Shown: positions 31,779-47,639 of the stretch, piece after piece
Layout of the letters: the number at the start of each line of letters is the position of its first letter
Numbering within the stretch: position 1 is the first letter of the stretch
From: Rhynchonema sp. JSB1_4
Taxonomy: Eukaryota > Nematoda > Chromadorea > Monhysterida > Xyalidae
Assembly: GCA_030248065.1 (NCBI GenBank)
Contig: JASAMV010002479.1
Coordinates: 43,012 to 107,011, forward strand
Reading direction: 5' to 3'
Length of the DNA: 64,000 bases
Translations under genes and position numbers: made by a program
Notes under the pieces: model-generated
What the model was told of the DNA's origin: nothing
Databases searched by the model: none
The model's input: the letters and a program-made list of their open reading frames with translations, nothing else

Positions 31779-33482
31779 TAAAGGGCTACGGACATAATCG
31801 TAGGAAGGGCAGCAGTGCCATTGTGTTATATATCGTTGGAAAGCATTGTGATAGCATGTCACGCACAAATGTCAAGCGTTCTAGAGATTCGCTATCTCTC
31901 GGTAGAGCGACTTTTCGTTCCAGAAAAACGTGAATTTTTTACAACTTTGGAACAACCGGCGCAGAAACCCCAAATGAGTTGAAGGTCAAGTAACACGTGG
32001 ATAGAATTACAGCAGCTTCTGGACAACTTATCATGACAACTTCAGTCGCTCAAACCATTGTTTTGCTCGGCGAGGGTGTGAAATGTTCCAAAAATCGGCC
32101 ACATTTGTAGAGAACACAAGTTTGTCTCTAAATTTTGAGGCCGCGCTTTGTGTTGCAGGAATGAAAATGCATCAAAAAAGTGCATTGTCGAAAGTATCAG
32201 AAAATAAGCCTCTTAAATTTGGAAACATTCAGGTAGCGGCGTGACAGGCCGAAAAAAGACCCAATAATTGCCCCTAAGCTGCACAGTTGCATTCATTGAC
32301 TGAAATGTGATGTAAATAGGCCAGGTATTGCATCGCTTTGGAAACGAGAAAGTCAGATAAACGCACAGTCCAACAATCTAGATAAGTTTCAAGACTTCAA
32401 GCTCGATGGACCGGCTGCTGCAGCCACGCCAACCTGAACAATTTGGCTATAAGTCGCTACCGTTAAGCACTATTGCATATTTGATTAGCATCAAACGATG
32501 TATAGCTTCACAATAGCTATCGACATGCCCACACTATCTCATAGTACGGATAAGAAACGGTCAAAATTCCGAAATCGCACGTGGTAACGTGACGGTTCAT
32601 CCCAGGATCGTCAAAAAAGCAATTTTTAGCCACTTTTAACAAATTTTTTGGTTCGAAAGCTACTCAGGAGATATGTACAGTACTCGAAAGCTACTGTATG
32701 TACAGTACACTGTTTGGTGCTATGTATCATATTTGCAACAGCTGTTAACACTAACAGTAAGCATTTATAGCTGAATATCACATTCAGGTTAGTATGGCTG
32801 CCTCGAGAGATCTGTAGACCTTGCGGTCTTCGGACCTTAATACATAGGTTGTTAAACCAGACGTTTCTCTCAAGTTTTTGTTTCGAAGGCGATACAATCT
32901 GTGACCTTTATATGTCACAAGTCTGGCGATGAATGTGACCATCTAGTTTAGTGGCAATTTAGTGGATTTTTAGGCCTGTCACAGCTTTGGAATGGAAGCA
33001 GCCATGGGTTTCAAAATTTAAAAACCTTATTTTCTCATACTTTCTTCGACCATGCTCTATTTCCCCATTGCATTCTTATTTATGCAGAGCAACGCGCGGC
33101 CTCAAAATTTATGGACAAACTTGTGTTTTCGAAAAATATGGCCGGTTTTTGGAGCGTTTCGCTCCCTCACCGAGTGAAGCAATTGCTTAAGCGACTGAAC
33201 TTGCGATGATAAGTTACTCAGAAGCTGTTGTAATCGTATCCACGTGTTACTTGACTTTCAGCTGATTTGGGGTTTCTGAACCGGTCGTTCCAATTTTGTT
33301 TTTTTTCTTTCAATTTTTGTGCAAAAATTTACTTTTTTCTGGAACGAAAAGTCCCTCTACTAAACGATAGCGAATCTCCAAGGAGCTTTAACTTTGTGCG
33401 TGACATACATTCTCAGAATGCTTTCCAACGGTATGTAACAATGTCCTGCTACCCTTCCTTCGGTTATATCCCGAGCCCTTTA
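31779..33482. mobile_element. 1.7-kb full-length foldback element
   Basis: The two halves are imperfect reverse complements along nearly the whole length. Matched blocks include AAAGGGCTACGGACATAATC with the 3' end GAGCCCTTTA, CGTTGGAAAGCATT with AATGCTTTCCAACG, CAAGTAACACGTGG with CCACGTGTTACTTG, TTTTGAGGCCGCG with CGCGGCCTCAAAA, and GACAGGCC with GGCCTGTC. Identity is visibly lower than in the other palindromes, so the copy is old. No ORF of note. The target duplication is uncertain (TAAA/TTTA edges). Confidence 0.75.
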
Positions 33483-33693
33483 AAAGAAGATGCTTCACCA
33501 AACAAACCAATCCCAGAAATGTCGGCTTCGTTTCAGGCCTTACGGTTTGTCGGTCAGTAGCTTTGTTGGCGGTCTTTACGCTTAGTTGGCAATTAGTTTT
33601 CACTAGTGGCTCTACGCTTAGCTTTCCAACGCTATCCCAATTCACTATACAGTATATAGTTCATCTTCAACCACGAACACTCTGCAACACCGC

Positions 33694-34302
33694 TCATAAA
33701 CTGTTAGACAGTCTACTCAGTAATACCTGAATGGCATCAAATTCTTGACGACAGCTGGCTGATTGGCGGACGAACTGCATGCACTTGTCCATCGACACGA
33801 CTGGAAACAAATGATGTGTGCCACCCAGCAAGCATTAACTGTTGGTGTACGTGTACCTGTACATGTTAACTCACTGTTTTGCAGTTGGTCTCCCATTGCA
33901 TGGTGCTGCACAGCACACCATCACGTGCCCCATGCGTCCGCATGTTTAAATTGGCCTGAAGTGCTTACGGTGATGACAATGAGGTGCGTATGGTTCTGGC
34001 ATAAATATCCTCGGCGGGCATTCTCCTCGTTCCTGGGTCAGCTTCTCCAGGTATGTACTACTGAGGATACTGTACCTAATGTGTGAACTGTAAAGGGAAG
34101 GAAAGATTCTACTTCCGCTTGTTGTTACACGCTGTTGTCTGGCACAAAATTTGTACAATGTGTGAAACATCACCTGGACGGCAAATGATCCATTGTTGGC
34201 ACATGACGCTGCCAGACACTGCACTGGACCATGAATGAACAAGGCCAGTATCCAGCTAGCCACTGAGCGTATCAACATTGCGGTGATGCTGCATTTAAGC
34301 AT
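33694..34302 (-). CDS. Putative small secreted Cys-rich protein
   Basis: The first exon opens with a hydrophobic leader (MLIRSVASWILALFIHG) followed by CLAASCANNGSFAVQ, then a GTGATG donor at 34173. Further open pieces are LEKLTQERGECPPRIFMPEP (about 34057-33975), a Cys-containing piece near 33955-33870, and DKCMQFVRQSASCRQEF (about 33812-33735). Splice phases do not fit well between all pieces, so the model is provisional. No family recognised. Confidence 0.35.
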
Positions 34303-35986
34303 GCTTCTGATCCTATAACCTGAACATGAGTCATGTCAAACAACACAAGATTAAATTCAAAATGAACCCAGGAGTATAGGGCACACAACTCAATTCAAAA
34401 GCAGGTTTATTCCATCCAGCAGCAGCGACCAATACGGTAGAATACGACCCTCACTGTTACCAACAACTGTACAGTATTTTGTGATTGCTAAACGCACAGC
34501 ACACTTTACTTGCCGCAATTTGCCGCTGTGTTTCGTCAGTTGTATAACGTCGTAAAAAGAAGAACGTATATTTGCCGCTGTTTTCACCCGCAGGTAAAAA
34601 TCGTCACAGTGACATAAAGTCTTGCTATTGCTATGCAATGTTTCGTTATTGTATATTATATATGTACATATATACTGTATATAGACTTTTTTGTTCAAAC
34701 TGCTCAGTTCATCACGCACGGTATAATCACGATCAACAAATTAACAAGCGCGCAAAACGGGAACTCGATACTAATAGCTGGCCCCGAACGTTGCAGGAAG
34801 AGAAACAGAAACGTATAAATAATGCTGCTATCAAATTTTGCCAGTTGATTCTTCATTAGGGTGGCTTGCAATTTGAAAAAAAACCGCGCGTTCCTTGGTT
34901 AAACGCGCTTTAGAATGTAATTAAAGTTATAGATAGTTTTGCGCGTGTCACATCGTCGGTGGACCATTAAGAACCTTCCAAAAAAACTTGTTTTTGCGCA
35001 TTCATCTGTTACCATAGCATAAGGAGCTGTTGCTTGGGCGATCAAGGTCGTTTTATCACCAAAATCACGCGCTGCTCACTTTATTTGGTTTATTTCGCAA
35101 AACAGTTCTGCAGCTCGTTCACTCACACCGGAGTTTCCACAAAAAGCCCCCGACTACTGTCCTTGGGGGCTAGAGGCCCAAACGGTGCTGGTCGGGTCTA
35201 TTTTTCTGCACTAGTAACCTAGGCAAGACAAAGCCCAGGCAAAATCCATCGATGCACAGGGGGTTTGGGCTTTGTGGGCTCCAATTGTGCAGATCTGAGC
35301 TCAGTCCAGCAGCAGGCGTGGGCCAGCAACAGCAAAATCCAACGATGTGTGGGCATGAGAAGCTCCGTGTACAAAATTCCACCCAGGACTGGAGCATTAA
35401 TGGTCCACAGTAAACACCGAAAAAAACAGTGGTCCACACTTTAACGACTGTCATAAAACAGTTGATTTCCATAGTTCTTCACCTCCGCAGTTTTTCTTCC
35501 GATGAAAGTTGCAAGTTATTATGTATGTAAATTGTAAGTTTCTGCTTAGAACATTTAATGAGAAAGCAACAAAGTGCTCATTTTTTGTGCTGTTGACGAA
35601 ATCACACGGCCTGCATTCGTAAAACAAGCCAAGGTTGGGCCTGCAAAAATGTTAATCCACAGACGTTGCTTGTGCTTTTTAATAAGCTTGGGAATGTGAG
35701 ATGCGTCGTTGGACACTAAAAAGCAAATTGTTTGAACAAATACTGTTGTTATTAGATGAAGTCAACACAATAGCAACGGTCGATATTTAGAATAGTCTGG
35801 AATTCCTTCTTTTTAGTCGCGATGTAAACCAAAGTTGTCAAATCTTGATCAATGGATAAAAACTCAAACATAAGAAGAACAGAGTAGTGAGTTAAATTAA
35901 AGAGCACATGTTTGCGTTATATGTATATAAAGATTCCTTTCATCATTACGATCGAATAGTTAAAACTGAAAGAAACCAAACCGAAG
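34303..35986. other. Intergenic region, no confident gene
   Basis: Contains TACATA/TATATAC-rich DNA at 34640-34690. At 35220-35375 there are two direct copies of a CAAAATCCA(T/A)CGATG motif in a G-rich context (CAGGGGGTTTGGGCTTTGTG). The open frames here lack splice context or family signals. Confidence 0.4.
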
Positions 35987-38900
35987 TCAGTACACAAAGG
36001 CAGCCAGTGCGCAGAAGAGTACGGTAACGGCAAGGAAGAAGAGCATAAAAGTGATGTTCAATCGATAGAGCAGTTTCTGCCAACTTTTTCTCAAAGTTTC
36101 TTCCAGATTGCGTGCGCTTCGCATGTCGTCCAGCAGGTGGAGGATCTTGTTGGCCGAAATCACTATGGCAGACTGGAAAACCGTCAATTTTTATTTTGTG
36201 CCAAGTGTTGGAAACTTGAGTGTCGTCATTTGAGCTTCGTCTGGAAAACTGCGACATGCTTTGTACCTCTGAGTTAAAAACGACGATCGCAAATCTCCAA
36301 ACAGTGATGTGCCCACCTGCGACGGAATTCCAACCAAAACGAATATTCTGACATCAACGTGCAAATCGCATCGTTTCAAACCCAACGACGTATCTGACGC
36401 GCCAGGCTGCTATATGGATTGTTTTGGTTGGGCACTCCGACATTGGTTAGCAACAGCATATTTTAAACTACATAAGTATGAAAAGTGCTTTAAACATGCA
36501 TAAAAAGCGTGCACAGCACAGATCTACAGTATATCTACTATTCGCATGCATGCAAAACTCCAACCGTTTCATTTGAGGCTGGCTTGCTGTTGGAACCAGA
36601 TTGTTTGCTGTGCTCGGGAACCTGCAAAGTTTGTTGTAATTTCAAAAGATTTTTAACCAATAATTGTTCAAGACAATCAATTTTTACAGACCTTTAACGT
36701 CAGTCCGTCATGCGATTGTTTGCCAGTCAACATTGCGTTCGGATTGCTCAACACGCCAGCGCGACACTCATCATCAAGAAGTGGTGTCAGCCATTGAGGG
36801 ATCGGATTGCCCTAGATTTTCATGGGCGTTTAAATTACATTGCATGATAAATTAGCTTCAAACGCAAAGTGGTTTCAAATTTTTTAACACCTGCGTTCCG
36901 TAAGAGTCAACGAATTGCAGAAGCATAGCGCACAGTGAAGCCAGAATGATAATGACCAGCTCGGTTAGGATTAGTTCATCTGCAATATAGAATATTTCCT
37001 GTTTGACAACTGTGCACGTGGCAAGTGAAATTTAAACGTGGTCTTCACGAACTCGGTATTTGCAGCGCACGCTGTCCGGCCCCAGTTTGATCCAACGACG
37101 AGTAGACGACCAACAGGACCAATGTTGCCATGAAGCCAATAACTCCCTACAAACACAACGTTGACGTGTTGTTTTCGTAAGTTTTTTCATTGCAAAAATA
37201 CTAAATGGTTTCAAAAAAACGCATGTCGCTGACCCTATCCGAAGCCTGTATTCTCGAAGTGAACAGCGCAATTATGGTGACAATCACAATGGTCAACGGC
37301 AATACCAGACTGCTGATCCCAGCCCCTCCACCCGAATAGGCCACAGCACGGCGCGCACGTATGGCTATGGACTGAAACATCAGGCAGCCAGATTGTTTGT
37401 GATGGCGCACGGGCAATTGAGCCGGTTTGTGAAAGACGACCTTCAGCAAGAAAAAAGCGCAGAGTCCAAAAGAACCTAAAATCCAATTGGGCTAAGCCTA
37501 AGCAGCCCAACCGCAAAGCTGAGTCTAAGTACAAACTGTAAGCCTGAGCCTGACACCAGAAGCAACCTGAAGTCTGAGCTATTGGAGCAAAATACGAGAT
37601 TGCTCTGTTGGCTCTTTTTTTCTTGCTCAAGGTGGTCTTGCTCAAACCGGCTTTGTAAAATCACCCATCCACTTTAGTGCTTTTGGAAAGAGAAACTCAG
37701 CGATATTCACTCACCATCACGGATTTGCTGTATCCGGCCACACTTGTAACACCCGTCTCTATGTCCACCGATTTGACGCTCCATTCTGCAGACCGTGTTC
37801 GCAAAACATGAATATGGTTACGTCCTTTGTAGCCAGTGCAACGAGAATCCTGACCCAAACGAACCATACTGAGGCAGATCGTTGTGCAGCTTATTCCCAT
37901 CAGCATTTTCGAGCTGCAGTTCCTGCGCGGTGAATCCCATTGAGGTCAACTGGAAATGACAGACGAGCGAAGCCAAACTGATTTCGCACGGTACGTTGAT
38001 CAGATGATTATGTGGCGGCATCAGCACCAGACCACTGGCTCGCACACGCAGCGTTGACAGATGCACACTGTCTCCACGCTCATCCAGGCTGCATTATGAG
38101 CAATCTGGCTGCTTGATACATACGTATGGTGTGTTCGCACTGGTTGACACCTTGCAAAAGGAACCTTCCCCATGCCACACTCCATACGCTTGAGCTTTCA
38201 AAACTTTAGCCTCGGCCGAATCCTAGCCTTGGTTTCTAAACCCCACATATAGTTTACGCCCAAATCCTAGCACTTCCCTCACTCAGCATACCCAATCCAA
38301 TAACCTCTGTTCAATAACGGTGTCCGGATACCACAACAGATTGGTGGGCACATTCACGTCCGCTATTTGGTCATACAACGCTGCCGGCCACGTGAGACGG
38401 TGATCCCACCAGGTCTGCAACGGGGCAAACCGTTTGCCTGGTCGAACGTGTTTTGGGTTTCGTGGGGTTTAGAGACACAGTACAAGAAAACTAGCACCAT
38501 GGGCGACCAACACAATCACCGACTCACCTGCTGCACACGAAGCATCAATTGTACGTGTTGTTGTTGGACATCCTGTGTGCACAACGAAATCTGGTGCATG
38601 AACTTGCGTCAAAATGAATCAGAAGAAAGTTATGGGTTCAAACGCACCACGGTAACCACAGAAACGCCACTGATTTGCACTTTGACGACGATCGGTTTGT
38701 GCGGTGTCTTGCGTGGCGCAATGTGCCGATTGTAGCTCGCGAAAATCGACTTGTAGATGTCCTCAAAAACATTTATTGTGCTTCAGCAGAATATAAAGAC
38801 AAAAATAAATTTCTTGTGCTGTTTTTGGGCAACAACGATGAATCTGGTGCTATTTCGGTCCGATCCCGAATCACCTGATACCACCTGTTGACAATTCTCT

Positions 38901-39574
38901 TCCATCGCCAAAAACGAAAGTGTCATTGACAAACTGGGTATGTTCTCGTTTCTGACAATTTCCAGTGTACAAAGTAGCAACAGCAACGGTACCATTTGTC
39001 TGTGCAAGCACCATACCATGTTTTCTTAGTGTGTCTTGAATTGCATTACACTTCTCCTTTCAACATGACATTGATACTGACGATGATAAGCCTCTGTGCC
39101 ATCAATGACCGAGAGTGGGCAAACAGCCAACCTGGGTGGCCACCGTGACCATTGACAGCGCTTGATGTGATTGGGCGTCACGTCGTTTGACCCGCACATC
39201 CGTTGAATGGTACGGCACCGGCACTGGCTCATCCCAGAACAATGACGGACTGCTGCATAGGGCTGCGTCGAGCAGACCTGCATAGCGATAAAGTAACAGC
39301 TGGCAGGGAGGGATCAAACATGGTGATCGGATCGGATTGGACCTGTCCTGGTCATACGAGATATTTTGAACCTGTTCAGGTCTAAGCTGTCCACCGAGGT
39401 TTCACAACTTGCGAGGTATCAGTTGAGATGAGGTCTCAGATGAATTCACATGCTAATGCTGAAGAGCTGTGGAGATTTTTCGACTCCACTAAGTTTTAAC
39501 ATAATAACGAGCACCAGAGGCCCAACGTTGAGAGACTCACCAGTCAGTAATAGCAAAGGTGCAAGGCGCATCAT
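35987..39574 (-). CDS. Cys-loop ligand-gated ion channel subunit with shortened Cys loop
   Basis: Pentameric channel subunit at the plasma membrane. Start at 39574 opens a short leader (MMRLAPLLLLT; exon 39574-39541). Extracellular exons follow: near 39281-39133, 38953-38885, 38774-38655 (EDIYKSIFASYNRHIAP), 38610-38531, 38416-38300 (TWWDHRLTWP, VPTNLLWYPDTV) and 38090-37870. These match the beta1-beta6 landmarks of the nicotinic/GABA receptor family (W.D..L.W, LW.PD). The Cys loop reads CEISLASLVC, with 8 residues between cysteines where the family normally has 13, and lacks FPFD. Membrane segments: M1 ISSLVLPLTIVIVTIIALF (exon from 37371), M2 GVIGFMATLVLLVVYSSL (about 37149-37070), M3 ELVIIILASLCAMLLQF (36982-36894), M4 ITFMLFFLAVTVLFCALAAF ending at the stop 35987. 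The M3-M4 loop exons (36.2-36.7 kb) are uncertain. Ligand and ion selectivity cannot be read. Divergent orphan type. Confidence 0.8.
37421..37651. repeat. Inverted repeat with about 40-bp arms
   Basis: GCCGGTTTGTGAAAGACGAC at the left pairs with the right end GTGGTCTTGCTCAAACCGGC. The loop has CCTAAGCCTAAG and CCTGAGCCTGA repeats, as in the inverted repeat at 133-275. It lies in the intron just upstream of the channel's M1 exon. Confidence 0.65.
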
Positions 39575-41876
39575 CGTGGAATGGTTCGTTTTGTTCTGTC
39601 TTGGAGGATAAAAGCATTTGTCCTGTATTTTCGGAAGCATAAAAGAACGTCGCCTGGTTGCAACGCGGGGCCTGAAAAATAAAAGATAATTGTAAGTTCA
39701 CTGAACTGAATCCAGTCTCTTGCGGACAGTTGCGATGTAATACAATGGCCGAAGGCTGTAGCTCAGGTGAAGGTATACAAGGTGTATAATGGGTGCTCGC
39801 AAAATATTAACAAATATTCCCTATGTTTGAGTGCTCACATTAAAGCAAACAGAATGCTGGAGAAAACCTTTCCACAAACACAAACGCGTTGAGTCTGACA
39901 AAAATAATTGAGCTAATGAACTAAATCCGCAGCCATCCGCGCCTGTGGTTTCAGCTTTCGGAATGTCTCAGAGTAAACTTTTGCGCGCACTCGATGATAA
40001 ACCAAAATAAAGCCACATTTGACCATTTCTTGGAAGCGTTTCTTGTGAGACCATAGGTAATAAACCCATGTTGCATATCTTTCGTTGGATGTGTAACAGG
40101 AAACCCAAAACCAAACTAACGAACCAGAAGAATACTGTACTGATAAAAGTGTTCGGACGTCATACAGAGATTTAGATAAATGTTTGGTGGGCACAACACA
40201 AAACAGGGCAAATGGAACTATATGTGCTATCGTTCGGTGCTTAGGTACCAACATTATTCACTTACTGTGAGCCTGGTTCTTTCATGAAAATAAAAGGAAT
40301 GAATTTCGCCTGGAGCCGTATCAAGGTTGAGTGCAAACAATGCGAATACGACTGCAATTCGACTACGATCAGGCACAGACAAATCTTGTTTGCAATAGAA
40401 TTTGGAGCACAAATTTCGACCAGTGTAAAAATTGTTCCCCCAGTCAAAACGCAGATGAGAAGTCTCGATCGCAAAATACGGGTCACTTAATTATTTGCCT
40501 TTCTCAGGTCGTAATCCACCCGTATCATAGTCGCTGTGCTTGCCTGCAAAGTTCGGCTCATGGCGTGTCCCGGATTTTGATTTTAGAGCTTGACATAACG
40601 TGCCCTTCCCGATTCTGCAAAAACTGTTACCTTCATTCCATGGGAGGCACAGCTTTTCGTGCAAAAAGCTACATACATACATATGTCCACTTTTGAATTT
40701 ATGAAAGCCCATATACCGAAGCTGTCCGCCGCCCATATGACATGGTAGTTAGATAATTCAACATGACACGCTTACCAGCCCAAGGGGCCCACAAGCTTTT
40801 TCGTGCTTTGCTGGAGCAGCGAGTTGTAATCTTGTTGTTGACAGAACAGCAATGACAAGCACCTCAAATGCATAAGTATAGTCCAACCACGAACTCATGA
40901 GACGACCTATTTTGAAGTTGATTCGTACGGATCCAATGATGTTCCGGTTCCACGTATTTCGGAAATGAAAGAAAGAGAAACGCATGTATTTTTTAAAAAC
41001 ACGCTCTCCACCTCGGTGCGTAAATTCCCTTTTGACTCCCAAAACATTTGTGTGTTGAACGACGTTGGTGTTCGCGTAAGCACGCAACAAATTGAGGTCA
41101 GCCAGCTGGAACTTGTCATCATGTCTCTCGGCCTAATCTCTTTCTTTTGTTTGCGAAAACCCGTTTAAGCGGCACATTTTTGAATCTGGCCAAGCAAGCT
41201 TTAAAAAAGCCGTCTCATGAGCACGTGGTTGGACTATACATCATGCATTGTCTTGGCACAGGTACAGTATGCTGCACAGCAACGCGAAAACAGACCAGAA
41301 CAAAAAATAGACTATTAAACGGGTCCAGCCCTCGCAATTGAGGTGGAGGGCGCAATATTTACGTCTGGAATCGTTACCAAAGCAACCTGACAGCAGGTGA
41401 TGAATGATGTCATTTATTCGGGTGCTTGGAGAAACATGGTTACTCCTATACCAGTATATAAAAATATGAACTATGGTATCGTACAGTGTGTCTCGATGAA
41501 GCTGTGCTCTGTATGTAGTTGAAAATGATTCCGTTTCAGCACGCAAAAATTTGTGAAACTTTTTTTGCTCCAAGAACTTTTGTAGAGTACAATGTGCGAT
41601 CTGCTTGATACCCGATTTCTAAACCGACCCTGCTGTTACATAAGCATTGGCATACCAATGGTACCCAGTCGGACCAGGTACATCAGACATTTTTATTCGG
41701 CCTGTAGACATGTTCATTAAACACGAGCTGCACACCTGCAATACACTGATGTCCCTCAATTATACAAAAAAATGTTATGCACCCGCTCGTTTTTGTTCTC
41801 CACACGCGTCAGCTCCGTGGAAATCGGCTACTGGCCTTGGCCTGGACCGCTGCTTACGCACGTAATCACCAAATTT
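39575..41876. other. Region with coding potential on both strands, gene not resolved
   Basis: Minus-strand open stretches have hydrophobic blocks: 40254-39913 (LVWFWVSCYTSNERYATWVY then KKRF), 41090-40758 (YAFEVLVIAVLSTTRL), and 41573-41241 (RLIVYFLFWSVFALLCSILY). They could be exons of a divergent multi-pass receptor, but order, phase and family motifs are not convincing. A plus-strand stretch at 40880-41165 is also open. The first 300 bp probably include the promoter of the Cys-loop channel gene. Confidence 0.25.
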
Positions 41877-41881
41877 ATTAA

Positions 41882-42958
41882 AGGTGCTGGTCAACAACCC
41901 TTCGACCGCGCTTGATCTTGGGGGTACTATATATAAAGAAAGTTTGGACATCGTGTTACTCAACCCTAATCTGGCGAGCCGATTGGTTGCTTCCTGATGT
42001 TTCACGGCCACGTTGAAGTTTGCCCCTGGTGAAAAAAACTGAAAAAATTTGAAACGCTGCTGTGACACGAATAGGCTGTTTCAAAGTTTGACACTAAAGT
42101 GACAGCAACCTCCAACAGTGTGCCGAAAACCGCAATGCACAATAGCTATTGAAACGTCCGCATTGTTGAATAAAAAAATAAAAGGTTTCAGAAACCTGGC
42201 CATTTTTTGTTAGGATTTCTACTCGTATAATTTTAAGCATCTGTGGTGAATGAAATAAATTGTCAATTACAAATAAAAATCCTCTAATTATCAAGTTTTT
42301 TGTTTGTGCTCCCCAGTTTTCAAAACCCTACACAGCTCACACAATTTACCACAACATGCGCAAGGCAGCCATTCCACAGCGCACACACACAACAAAGCTT
42401 GCCAGCTGAAACATTGCTGTGTTGTCGCTGTGCCGACTGTGTGTTGTCGTTGTGTGTGCGCTGTGGAATGGCTGCCTTGCGCATGTTGTGGTAAATTGTG
42501 TGAGCTGTGTAGGGTTTTGAAAACTGGGGAGCACAAACAAAAAACTTGATAATTAGAGGATTTTTATTTGTAATTGACAACTTATTTCATTCACCACAGA
42601 TGCTTAAAATTATACGAGTAGAAAATCCTAACAAAAAATGGCAAGATTTCTGAAACCTTTTATTTTTTAATCAACAATGCAGATGTTTCAATAGCTATTG
42701 TGCATTGCGGTTTTCGCCACAATGTTGGAGGTTGCTGTCACTCCAGTATCAAACTTTGAAGCAGCCTATTCGTGTCACAGCAGCATTTCAAATTTTTTCG
42801 GTCTTTTTCACCAGGGGCAAACTTTAACGTGGCCGTGAAACATCAGGAAGCAACCAATCAGTTCGCCAGATTAGGGTCGAGTAACACGATGTCCAAACTT
42901 TGTTAAAATATACTACCCCCAAGATCAAGCGCGGTCGAAGGGTTGTTAACCAGCACCT
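41882..42958. mobile_element. Palindromic TTAA element, copy 2 (1.08 kb), opposite orientation to copy 1
   Basis: Ends AGGTGCTGGTCAACAACCC and GGGTTGTTAACCAGCACCT with exact TTAA on both sides (41878-41881, 42959-42962). The arms match copy 1 closely. The loop at about 42392-42450 is the reverse complement of the copy 1 loop, so the element is inserted the other way round. Each arm again has a TGATGTTTCA decamer. Confidence 0.9.
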
Positions 42959-42962
42959 TTAA

Positions 42963-43595
42963 GTGTTAGAAAAGGTTGCAAGAAAGCTTACCAAATGAAC
43001 CACTGACGCAGAAGCAAAGCATTTTTACACTTACTATACTTCTGTTGAAACAAATACATTCAAAAGTTGCAAAATTATGTGGTGCTAAAAAAGAACCGCA
43101 GAGGTTGTACAATATCATACACATACCAGGCCGATCGGAAATTCAAATAAATTACCCGTTCGAACAAAAAGACGGTGTTGGAACACTTTCCAGACATATG
43201 GCTGAGTGCGAACGATCTGCGTCAGATACAAGTGCACAAACACTGTTCACAAAGCTCACACCATGAATTTGAACCTAGACGGAGTAGACGGGTAGACATA
43301 AAGCAAGCCGTTCCGCAGACAGATACAGTATATTCTTTCTATCTTGAAATATGTTACTCCGGTGCATTTATTTGTCCCGGCATCGTTCGTTGTACTGACG
43401 CAAGACGCGCTTCAGTTGGTTCAGTCCCGCCTGGTTTGTGAATACCTGTGTAAAAACATATTAATTTCAGCCTGCAAATTGAAGGAAATAATGCCAATTA
43501 ATAATAATTAGGAGACTGCAGCGCCGCTAATCGGCTAAGGCTCAATGGGACAAAACAACTAAACATTCTAATCTTTAACCACGATTGCAGAAATG
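42963..43595. other. Intergenic, no confident gene
   Basis: A plus-strand ORF of 96 codons at 42976-43266 starts just after the palindromic element. It has no recognisable family and no splice support. The region should contain the 3' UTR of the minus-strand VWA gene. Confidence 0.35.
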
Positions 43596-46614
<3,019 letters not shown>

Positions 46615-46811
46615 GATGCGCTTCGATCGACCCAGCGCAAAGTTAATTTTATAAAAATTAGAAAAATTAGTCAAATTATGAATGCTGTTCTTTCTGAGTT
46701 GCGTGTGCGTTCTTGTCTCGAAAACTACATATACCAGGTACGTATTTTTGCATTAAATGTGCGCTGCTTCTTTGAGTTAGAATGGTTGAACTTGTTTGAA
46801 AGCATGGCTGC

Positions 46812-47150
46812 TAGGTATAGTCCGTCCATCAGCTCATGTCACTTTGTGACGCTGCTGGCTGGTTTGTTCCCTTCCTCCACGTTCTAATAAAAGAGAAATT
46901 GAGTTTCAAAAAAAATAATTTTTGCTCCTAGATTGTGTTTTTTTATGAAATCGACGTATTTTATCGATTTTAATTTAATTTAATTTCAAATTTGATCGAA
47001 TTCAATGTTTTTCAACGCATTTTGTTATTTTTTTACTTTTTTTTGCAAAATCGGTCACAATCAATTTCTCTTTCATTAGAGCGTGGAGGAAGCGAACAAA
47101 CCAGCCAGCAGCAACACAAAGTGCCATGGGCTGGTGGACAGACTATACAT
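46812..47150. mobile_element. Foldback element, about 340 bp, between divergent genes
   Basis: Left arm GGTATAGTCCGTCCATCAGC...GCTGCTGGCTGGTTTGTTCC pairs with the right arm ending GACAGACTATAC. The arms are about 100 bp each around an A/T-rich loop. It lies in the space between the VWA gene start (46614, -) and the helicase-like gene (+), so it may carry or disturb regulatory DNA there. Confidence 0.75.
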
Positions 47151-47639
47151 TGTGCGCGTTACGCAACCAGTTTAGGGTTTTTATGTTCATTTGAGTGTTA
47201 TTATTAAAACTAGGTACAGGAAATTAGGCTGCTATTTGACTGTTTTTGATGTTGGTGAAACGAGAAAATTACTCCGAAACGACGTTTGTATGTTGTGGAG
47301 AATGCAGGAAAAACGTGCCACACGCTCAAATCATTTAATTTTGGTTCGCAAAAAAACTTCATCAGGATGAGTTAATCGGATCTGTTTGAAAGGGGCCAAT
47401 CAACACGATACACTAACAAGTACACAATTTTGTCTCCACTCACTTGCACAATAAAAGCAACGCCCTTGGCTGTGCTGAGGCCATTGTTTTTTGTTTTTGT
47501 CTGCTCCATGCCTCGCAGCAAACAGCCGATGCCACACTTGTGCTTCTTTCAGTTATTTTTATTTGTCTCCAACGGCGACGCCCGTCTTATCCCGTTATTT
47601 CTAATTTCCGCAATCATAATTTATCTGAATCATTGCAAA

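Noticed and set aside
41005..41060. Plus-strand FPFDSQN that resembles a Cys-loop receptor signature
   Set aside because: There is no first cysteine at the right distance, no W.D or LW.PD upstream and no M1-M4 downstream. Most likely chance.
39913..41573. A possible divergent GPCR on the minus strand
   Set aside because: Hydrophobic blocks exist, but no DRY or NPxxY-type motifs, conserved Cys or consistent splice phases could be assembled. Reported only as unresolved coding potential.
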